Shown: piece by piece, positions 58,056-64,000 of the stretch
How positions within the stretch are numbered: the stretch's first letter is position 1
Layout of the letters: every line of letters begins with the position of its first letter
NCBI GenBank assembly: GCA_012934845.2
Contig: WNNJ02003787.1
Span: forward strand, 1 to 64,000
Reading direction: 5' to 3'
Origin: Pomphorhynchus laevis
Lineage: Eukaryota; Acanthocephala; Palaeacanthocephala; Echinorhynchida; Pomphorhynchidae
Length of the DNA stretch: 64,000 nucleotides
Made by a program: the position numbers and the translations under genes
The notes under the pieces: generated by a model
Told to the model about the DNA's origin: nothing
Databases searched by the model: none
What the model saw: the letters and a program-made list of their open reading frames with translations, nothing else

Positions 58056-61010
58056 ATGCCTCGGGGAAAGCCTGCTGATATGCCCAGATGCTGTACATGC
58101 AATGGCCAAGCGGCACGCTGCAAGGGGTGTAAATGCGCAAGGTCTGGAAAATCGTGTATGGACTGCCTTGCTAGGAACTGCTCAAATCGACTAGAAGTAC
58201 CTACACTAGAGGGCGATAATGTCCTTATTTTCACAGAGTCTGCCGACGTTCCAACCAAAAAGGCTGTCCAAATGGATGAAGTGTACGATGAGGTAATTCT
58301 ATGGAAACCTAATCTGTTTCGATTGCCACGTTGTTCTGAATCGAAAATTTTCATCGCTGAACTTACTCGAATATATGAGGGAGCATCATCAAACACGGAT
58401 TCACTCATACGTGCAATATCACTTTGTCAATTAGTTTTACAACGTAGTGGATATTCGAATACGCGAAAGCTCAAGGCTTTATTAGCAAGACGTCTCGCTA
58501 GCTGGTCCTCTGGAGACATCTCATCTCTACTAAACGAAGCTAGATATCTCCAGCGCCTTGACGTAAAAAAATCACACAACAATATAACCAACGATACAAC
58601 GAAGCTATTTCGGAAGTTTGTTCTCAATGGTAAGATAACGGCAGCGATGAAATTAATCAAGACAGAGTATGGACAAGGCGTGCCAATGGGCCTGGATACT
58701 TTAACATGTGGTAAATCAGTGAGACAGATACTTATTGATAAGCATCCACAACCAGCTGACATACATGAGGAAGCACTAGTCACTCAACCAATAACCGAAA
58801 TACATGACTTCAACCAAGTTGCTTTCGAGAGTATTGACGGATCAAAAATAATTGAGGCTGCTAAGAGAACAAAGGGTAGTGCAGGACCTTCTGGAATGGA
58901 CGCAAAAGCATGGACCGAAATGCTTTCGAATTTCGGTACGGAGTCACAAAAATTAGCGGATGCGCTAGCATTGTTTGCTCAACGAATCGCTACTAAGGAA
59001 GTTTCTGATGAGTCGATCAAAGCTTTTACGACAAGCCGCCTTATTGCATTAAGTAAGAATCCAGGTGTGCGTCCAATTGGAATAGGTGATGTCTCAAGAC
59101 GTATCGTATCGAAAGTCATACTTGATGTTGCACGGCCACAGCTACAACAGATATGCGGTAAAACACAGTTTTGTGCTGGTCAGCGCGCAGGTACTGAATG
59201 TGTAGTCCATGCCTTACGTGATTTGTTATCGAGTAAACCAAATTCGGTGGTCTTGACTATTGATGCAGATAATGCATTTAATCGAATCAACAGAAAAACT
59301 GCCCTGGCCAACATGCCACAAATATGCCCAGCGCTATCGAATGTTCTGTCAAACCTTTATAGAAATCCGACGTCATTGACAATTGGGAATGAAATCATAC
59401 TCTCCCAAGAAGGATTTACACAGGGAGATGTTTTATCGATGTCTGCTTATGCTGCAGCTACACTTCCTATGATACAAAAGATATCTGCGGAGTATCCTGA
59501 TGTGCTCCAATGCTGGTATGCTGATGACGGCAATATGGTGGGTGATCCTGATACAGTGAAGATGGCGTTTGAACTGCTACGAAAAATTGGACCGTCATAT
59601 GGTTTCTTCGTTAATCCGGCGAAATGTCGACTATACGGAAATGGATGTATAGCTGAAACGCTCCACGCTTTATTTGATGATCTTCAAATTTCTGTTGACA
59701 TGGATGGCGTGTCTATATTGGGGTCTCCCATTGGAAAGGATGACTTTGTAAAAGAGCATATTCAATCTGATGTACGTTCGTTGATCGAGACAGTTACTCG
59801 TCTCACACAAATCGGTCGTTCAGAGCTACAGATTGCTTTCGTTGCTCTCATAAGATCTCTTCAACAAAAATGGATACATATGCAACGGTCATGCCATTGC
59901 TCGATTGAGTGGTTTGAGGCGCTGGCACAATCGATAAGATCGATGATAACTGAATTAACTGGAATTGACATTGAAACAAATGAAGTTCTATGGAGGGTGT
60001 TTAACATGACTTTGAGAGATGGTGGTATCGGCGTTAAAGACCCTATGCGTTCAGTAGACCAAGAATATAACGCTTCACGTATGGTGTGCGAGCCATGTTT
60101 AGGAGACGTTACGGGGCTAGATCTAATAAATAATCAAAACAGATTATGTAAAGAAATTCGTGCTAACCGTTTAAAAGCGGAAAGGATGAATCGCAATGAC
60201 ATTATAAATCAGGTCGACCCTACTCTCAAGAATGCCATCAAGCATGCATCAGTATCTGGATCATCTTCGTGGTTGTCAACATACCCAACAAACAGTTATT
60301 CTTCCAGAATAAGTAATACAGTTTTTCAAGATGCACTAGCCACCAGATACGGATTTCTCCATCCCTCATCACCGAAATACTGCCAATGTAAAGAACAAAA
60401 CTCGATATCACACACTTTCTCGTGCCCTTTAGGCGGCTTGCCATCAATGAGACACGATGCCGTCCGTGATTTTCTAGCGAATAGATTATCTGAATGTTGT
60501 CGTAACGTAGCAATCGAGCCAAAACTATCCCCTCTGCATGATGAAATATGCTTCCAAAATTACGGTACAACTATTGATCGTGAAGCGAGACTTGACATAT
60601 CATGTTCCGGAATCTTTGGAGACAGAACGGAGTGTACTTTCCTTGATATCTGCGTGTTCAACGCATACGCTCCCTCTAACTCCAGTAAGAGTATCGGACC
60701 ATGCTTCGAATATCATGAACTAAGGAAGAAAAGGAAGTATCTTGAGAGAGTAAATAGCATAGAGCATGCGTCATTTATTCCCGTAGTATTTTCGATGCTC
60801 GGAGGGGCGGGTACGGAAGCGGCAATCCTGTTAAAGAGAATCGCGGGCTCCATGGCAAGGAGTCATAACAGCTCATACAACGATGAAATAAGCAGATTAC
60901 GTAGTGGCATCAGCGTTATCCTTGCAAAGATGACTTCTCGATGTGTCCGTGGAGCTCAATCAGCTATAAATCGTCCTCAAAGGGATTTATGTTTAATCAA
61001 TGAAGAATAA
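58056..61010 (+). CDS. Reverse transcriptase with restriction-like endonuclease, element 2
   Basis: 984 residues from ATG (MPRGKPADMPRCCTCNG). The N-terminal cysteine cluster covers residues 12-44 (RCCTCNGQAARCKGCKC, KSCMDCLARNC). The reverse transcriptase has RPIGIGDVSRRIVSKVIL, TIDADNAFNRINRK, GFTQGDVLSMSAYA and WYADDGNMVG (about residue 487). A CCHC finger CQCKEQNSISHTFSC lies near 776. The nuclease core ARLDISCSGIFG...FLDICVFN is near 845-866, and the basic block YHELRKKRKYLERVN follows. No stop or frameshift interrupts it and all catalytic motifs are present, so activity is possible. It shares every motif with element 1 but differs at most other positions, so the two are separate lineages. 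Confidence 0.82.
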   Translation: MPRGKPADMPRCCTCNGQAARCKGCKCARSGKSCMDCLARNCSNRLEVPTLEGDNVLIFTESADVPTKKAVQMDEVYDEVILWKPNLFRLPRCSESKIFIAELTRIYEGASSNTDSLIRAISLCQLVLQRSGYSNTRKLKALLARRLASWSSGDISSLLNEARYLQRLDVKKSHNNITNDTTKLFRKFVLNGKITAAMKLIKTEYGQGVPMGLDTLTCGKSVRQILIDKHPQPADIHEEALVTQPITEIHDFNQVAFESIDGSKIIEAAKRTKGSAGPSGMDAKAWTEMLSNFGTESQKLADALALFAQRIATKEVSDESIKAFTTSRLIALSKNPGVRPIGIGDVSRRIVSKVILDVARPQLQQICGKTQFCAGQRAGTECVVHALRDLLSSKPNSVVLTIDADNAFNRINRKTALANMPQICPALSNVLSNLYRNPTSLTIGNEIILSQEGFTQGDVLSMSAYAAATLPMIQKISAEYPDVLQCWYADDGNMVGDPDTVKMAFELLRKIGPSYGFFVNPAKCRLYGNGCIAETLHALFDDLQISVDMDGVSILGSPIGKDDFVKEHIQSDVRSLIETVTRLTQIGRSELQIAFVALIRSLQQKWIHMQRSCHCSIEWFEALAQSIRSMITELTGIDIETNEVLWRVFNMTLRDGGIGVKDPMRSVDQEYNASRMVCEPCLGDVTGLDLINNQNRLCKEIRANRLKAERMNRNDIINQVDPTLKNAIKHASVSGSSSWLSTYPTNSYSSRISNTVFQDALATRYGFLHPSSPKYCQCKEQNSISHTFSCPLGGLPSMRHDAVRDFLANRLSECCRNVAIEPKLSPLHDEICFQNYGTTIDREARLDISCSGIFGDRTECTFLDICVFNAYAPSNSSKSIGPCFEYHELRKKRKYLERVNSIEHASFIPVVFSMLGGAGTEAAILLKRIAGSMARSHNSSYNDEISRLRSGISVILAKMTSRCVRGAQSAINRPQRDLCLINEE

Positions 61011-61083
61011 TTTAGTGACTTTTTTTAATTATTGGAATAATAATAATAATATTATGATAAAAAATTTATCGAATCAAATAACA

Positions 61084-61140
61084 TCCGGTAAATCAGATAA
61101 CTAAGTGTACGTATTTTATACGATGTATAAATAAAATAAG
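61084..61140 (-). repeat. Dispersed repeat D, short inverted copy
   Basis: On the minus strand: CATCGTATAAAATACGTACA then CTTAGTTATCTGATTTA, joining the beginning and end words of repeat D with the middle missing. Confidence 0.4.
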
Positions 61141-61397
61141 GATCAATTATAAGAAACTTTGTAATTTTCTGAAGATTCTAACAGAAGTTAGCGAAATATC
61201 AAACATAATTTCCTCTTTTCTTTGATCCAGCTCCAATAATTCTTTATCAATAATGGATCATTATCAACTATTTAAAAAAATATAATTGCATATTTAATAA
61301 CTTTCAGTATTTTTTATTTATTCTGCTCATCATCGAAAGACGAGACTGGCTTAATAAAGATCAAAAATCCAACTTCCAACTCAATGATTTTTGCAAC
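61141..61397. other. Spacer between element 2 and tRNA-Asp
   Basis: AT-rich, no gene seen. Confidence 0.4.
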
Positions 61398-61469
61398 CTC
61401 CGTGTCGGGGAATCGAACCCCGGTCTCCCGCGTGACAGGCGGGGATACTCACCACTATACTAACACGGA
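61398..61469 (-). tRNA. trnD-GTC: tRNA-Asp (anticodon GTC)
   Basis: A 72-nt cloverleaf on the minus strand. The acceptor TCCGTGT pairs with ACACGGA, discriminator G. The anticodon stem CCCGC/GCGGG holds the loop CTGTCAC (anticodon GTC), and the T-arm is CGGGG/CCCCG around TTCGATT. The A box (TTAGTATAGTGG) and B box (GGTTCGATTCCCC) are standard for eukaryotic Pol III. The CCA end is not encoded. Confidence 0.95.
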
Positions 61470-61957
61470 CTGGTTGTTTTTAAAATTATTGCTTTATGAA
61501 ATACAAGAAATGTAAAATATTTAAAAAATAAATTTAACACATAACACATAGAAATTTAAATTCTTTCTCCTTATTTAAAAAATGCAATAAAATAAAATAA
61601 ATTTATGTACATAATATGAATATTTAAGAACTTGTGTAATTTTTTGGATAATACATTTATTTAATGTATTTAATCTCCCTTGGGATATATAGAGAAGTCA
61701 TAATATATAATTATGTTATAATTATTTATCTTTATTTATTAAATCAAATATTTAGAATTTATATAGCAAAGCTTTACTTATTACCGTCAATCAAATTATT
61801 TTCGTTTTCATCGGTTTAATACTGATATTTTTGACAGTATTCGTTCAAATAAATATTAATATTTGACAATATTTATAAGTCGAATTGTCTTACAACACAT
61901 TTTATTTGAACTGAGACAAAGGAATTTTGCATCAAACAAGGGCAAGTTTGATAAAGA
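61470..61957. other. AT-rich spacer downstream of the CIAO3-like gene
   Basis: No open frame or RNA gene seen. Poly(A) signals for the minus-strand gene could lie here (TTTATTT-type complements are frequent). Confidence 0.4.
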
Positions 61958-63241
61958 TCACCACGATACGCTATCATCAGTTACTGTTGTATACGTAGTA
62001 TGAATATTATTCATTATAGCAGAATCATAATCACTTGAGTCATAAACATTGTGGTCAATGGTACTAAGCGCTTCAATGTATTTAGCGTCTAATCCGTTTG
62101 ACTTACTGGATAACTGACCATTACCATTTAGACATCCTCCCGGACAAGCCATTATTTCGATAAAATGATACTTACACTTTTTACTTTTTATTTGTCGAAC
62201 GACGTGATAAATACTTCGGAATCCGTAGGCGTAAAGAAATTTGACGTCCTCATAACCATCTATAGTTACTTCGACTAAATTCTTGCCCCGTAAATTAGTC
62301 CTAGTTACGTTAAATTCTTTCAGTTTTAGCACATTTCTCGCAAAATAATCTAACGTAAAATTTAAGTATCCTCCGGAACCGTTGAATTGATTGTTCGTGC
62401 TTTCGAATTCCTTGGAAACCGTATTATTATCTAGCTTTTGAAGAAATTCATCAAGTAGAGAAGATTTATCTGAATAAGAACGCATCATTTCAATTAACTC
62501 CGTTGTTGTTAACGACGCGTCCAATTGTTGTTGCTCATTAGACATATGTTTGAATTGAGGTCTTGAACATTCTAGTTTCTTATCGTAACAAGGCATGATG
62601 GAGACACTGTAACAGTGTAATGAAGAATCTTTCGGGTTATGCAAATTGGCAAATGCCTGTTGAGGTGAACATATCGTGCTTATATAGGGTAACAAAATGC
62701 CGTCATGCGTTTTCTCCGCATAACATATCCATCCTGGACATGCAGATGTAATTAATGGTAATTTTTGAACACTGGTATCATACATATTTGTGAACTGCTT
62801 CGCCAAAGCAGTTTGAACAATTAATCGTATAGGATTTAAAGGATATACCAAAATCGGACTGCATGTTGGAAAACGAGTGTTAAAAAAGTTGTCGATGATA
62901 GTAATCACATCTACTGGGCTGATGTTAGCAGCATCAGCAATACTCGATATGCTTTGCTCGGCCACACAAACGGTACACTTGCTGTGAAGAAGCTCTGATG
63001 ACATGTGATTATCAACTAATTTCCATAGCTGCTTCCCAATTAGGACACTTTCGCTTGATGTTATACATCCAGAACAGGAAAGGCAATCGCTTAACTGGAT
63101 CTTTACCGGTTTTTTAATAACATTACGCCGTTTATTAACCGACTTTTCCATTACGGCAATGTTCTTTACACAATTTTGTGATGGATTGATATAATCATCA
63201 AGATCGATAAGTTTGACGGCTCCGCTAGAGTCAATATCCAT
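61958..63241 (-). CDS. CIAO3: Cytosolic iron-sulfur assembly factor NAR1/IOP1 (CIAO3-like)
   Basis: An intronless frame of 427 residues from the first ATG. The family is related to iron-only hydrogenases and passes Fe-S clusters from the CIA scaffold to the targeting complex in the cytosol. Cys24 with the DCLSCSGC motif (Cys53, 56, 59) forms the N-terminal cluster site. SACPGWICY (Cys168), MPCYDKKLE (Cys218) and MACPGGCLNGNGQ (Cys366, 370) supply the second cluster. The protein ends in DSVSW, an aromatic C-terminus like that of many CIA clients. It is shorter than the human protein (about 476 residues) and lacks part of the segment after STICSPQQ. All cluster cysteines are kept, so it is probably functional. 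Confidence 0.9.
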   Translation of the reverse strand: MDIDSSGAVKLIDLDDYINPSQNCVKNIAVMEKSVNKRRNVIKKPVKIQLSDCLSCSGCITSSESVLIGKQLWKLVDNHMSSELLHSKCTVCVAEQSISSIADAANISPVDVITIIDNFFNTRFPTCSPILVYPLNPIRLIVQTALAKQFTNMYDTSVQKLPLITSACPGWICYAEKTHDGILLPYISTICSPQQAFANLHNPKDSSLHCYSVSIMPCYDKKLECSRPQFKHMSNEQQQLDASLTTTELIEMMRSYSDKSSLLDEFLQKLDNNTVSKEFESTNNQFNGSGGYLNFTLDYFARNVLKLKEFNVTRTNLRGKNLVEVTIDGYEDVKFLYAYGFRSIYHVVRQIKSKKCKYHFIEIMACPGGCLNGNGQLSSKSNGLDAKYIEALSTIDHNVYDSSDYDSAIMNNIHTTYTTVTDDSVSW

Positions 63242-63325
63242 CAAAAATATTAGAAAACTTAGTGAAATAATTTAAATTGATAGTGCGAGAGGTTAAGCAT
63301 AATAACTTATTACTTTAGAATATTT

Positions 63326-63523
63326 TTAAAAGCCAATTTTTAGAAAGTGGTGTTTGTATTCCGAGTTAAGCCGTATGTAAATATCAATGATGGCATACCC
63401 AGGCCATCCCATCGGCTTGATTATGTGAAAACGATCATAATATTTCCGGACAAGAATTAACATAATCATTTTCATGTATTTTTTTAAGTACAAAAGTATA
63501 GTTAATATATTTATAATTTGCAA
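63326..63523 (-). CDS. Small hypothetical open frame (possible exon)
   Basis: 65 codons, ending 85 bp upstream of the CIAO3-like start on the same strand. The first half is hydrophobic and low-complexity. The second half (RFHIIKPMGWPGYAIIDIYI then HHFLKIGF) has protein-like composition and faintly recalls the GW-G-F block of YEATS domains. The rest of such a domain is not visible upstream, so I give no function. It may be a chance frame. Confidence 0.2.
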   Translation of the reverse strand: MQIINILTILLYLKKYMKMIMLILVRKYYDRFHIIKPMGWPGYAIIDIYIRLNSEYKHHFLKIGF

Positions 63524-63723
63524 GAGAAAAACGTCTCTTTATATTGTGAAAATCAGTTATTCCAGATTTTAATAGTTAATTAGTAAAAAAATCTTGTTTA
63601 TTACGTTGTAAGTTTACATTTTTATCATTCATTTAAAATGCATCATTTGTAGATAGCAAGATTTGTTATTTTTAATCGGCATTTTTTAATTTATCGTTTA
63701 TGATCAATTAAAATAAAATTAGA

Positions 63724-63858
63724 ATGAAAGCTAATCGATTGTCAACTTGCGACTATGGTATATTTGACATAAGCTGGAATTCAGTTGGTGACAAAATCGC
63801 AGCATGTACATCCGATGGCATTATTTCCGTATTTGAACTTACGACGACGAATCTGTGA
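63724..63858 (+). CDS. Possible first exon of a WD40-repeat gene
   Basis: 44 codons from ATG to TGA, divergent from the CIAO3-like gene with about 480 bp between them. It reads FDISWNSVGDKIAACTSDGI then ISVFEL, which is the strand b to d pattern of a WD40 repeat (D-SW, SDG-I-VF). A single blade cannot fold alone, so the gene probably continues through a splice near 63850 and past the window end, or this is a remnant. Which WD40 family cannot be told. Confidence 0.4.
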   Translation: MKANRLSTCDYGIFDISWNSVGDKIAACTSDGIISVFELTTTNL

Positions 63859-64000
63859 TAGTAAATTACGCTGTCGCATAAAAATAAAAAATAAACAATT
63901 TTAAAAATTGTTTTTGTTTTTTAATGAAAGACATAGATATGTATTATGAATGATAGACATAGTTATGTTTTATTACAAATGTAATTGTATCGGATGTAGC

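Larger units (their letters stand above)
57780..61060 (+). mobile_element. RLE-type LINE, element 2 (intact ORF)
   Basis: Plus-strand partner of element 1 and of the same family. The 5' leader lies within 57780-58055 and includes the 11-bp tandem repeat. The 3' UTR is very short, ending in TTATTGGAATAATAATAATA near 61050. The reading frame is uninterrupted. tRNA-Asp follows about 340 bp beyond its 3' end. Confidence 0.8.

Noticed and set aside
63326-63523. YEATS-domain gene upstream of the CIAO3-like gene
   Set aside because: Only one short block recalls the fold, and the preceding strands are not found upstream. I kept it only as a hypothetical frame.

Overview
The window looks like accessory DNA from an animal nuclear genome. 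It is AT-rich and crowded with metazoan-type retroelements. It carries two eukaryotic tRNA genes with no encoded CCA, and one recognisable host protein gene, a cytosolic iron-sulfur assembly factor of the NAR1/IOP1/CIAO3 family. The protein is divergent and unusually short, which fits a fast-evolving invertebrate. I cannot name the phylum.

Layout. Positions 1-2.7 kb hold AT-rich dispersed repeats and a palindromic (foldback) repeat family. Positions 2.7-22.8 kb form a nest of L2-like LINEs in both orientations (B1-B7), with one CR1-like LINE tail (A0), one CR1-like LINE (A1) and a GC-rich fragment of a third LINE type (C). Positions 22.9-25.2 kb hold no gene but include a strong palindrome and a diverged direct repeat. 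Positions 25.2-33.7 kb hold two broken Ty3/Gypsy fossils, the second truncated by another L2-like LINE (B8). A2, a CR1-like LINE, lies at 34.2-38.4 kb. An unrecognised coding-like remnant, a tandem duplication and tRNA-Ala(CGC) follow at 38.4-40.9 kb. A fragment of a LINE with a restriction-like endonuclease (RLE) lies at 41.2-42.1 kb. A3 (42.5-46.3 kb) appears to split a minus-strand host-like open frame. A third Gypsy fossil lies at 47.1-48.8 kb and A4 at 49.8-54.2 kb. Two RLE LINEs with uninterrupted ORFs stand head to head at 54.2-61.1 kb. The final 3 kb holds tRNA-Asp(GTC), the CIAO3-like gene and the start of a possible WD40 gene.

How the parts work. The CR1-like elements encode ORF1 (zinc finger plus nucleic-acid-binding region) and ORF2 (APE endonuclease plus reverse transcriptase). 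ORF2 opens inside the conserved end of ORF1 in another frame. The L2-like elements share a 3' hairpin with one compensatory base-pair change, probably the site their reverse transcriptase recognises. The RLE elements encode one protein: N-terminal cysteine cluster, reverse transcriptase, CCHC finger and C-terminal nuclease. They are the best candidates here for recently active elements. I found no bacterial-style operon, CRISPR array or defence island.
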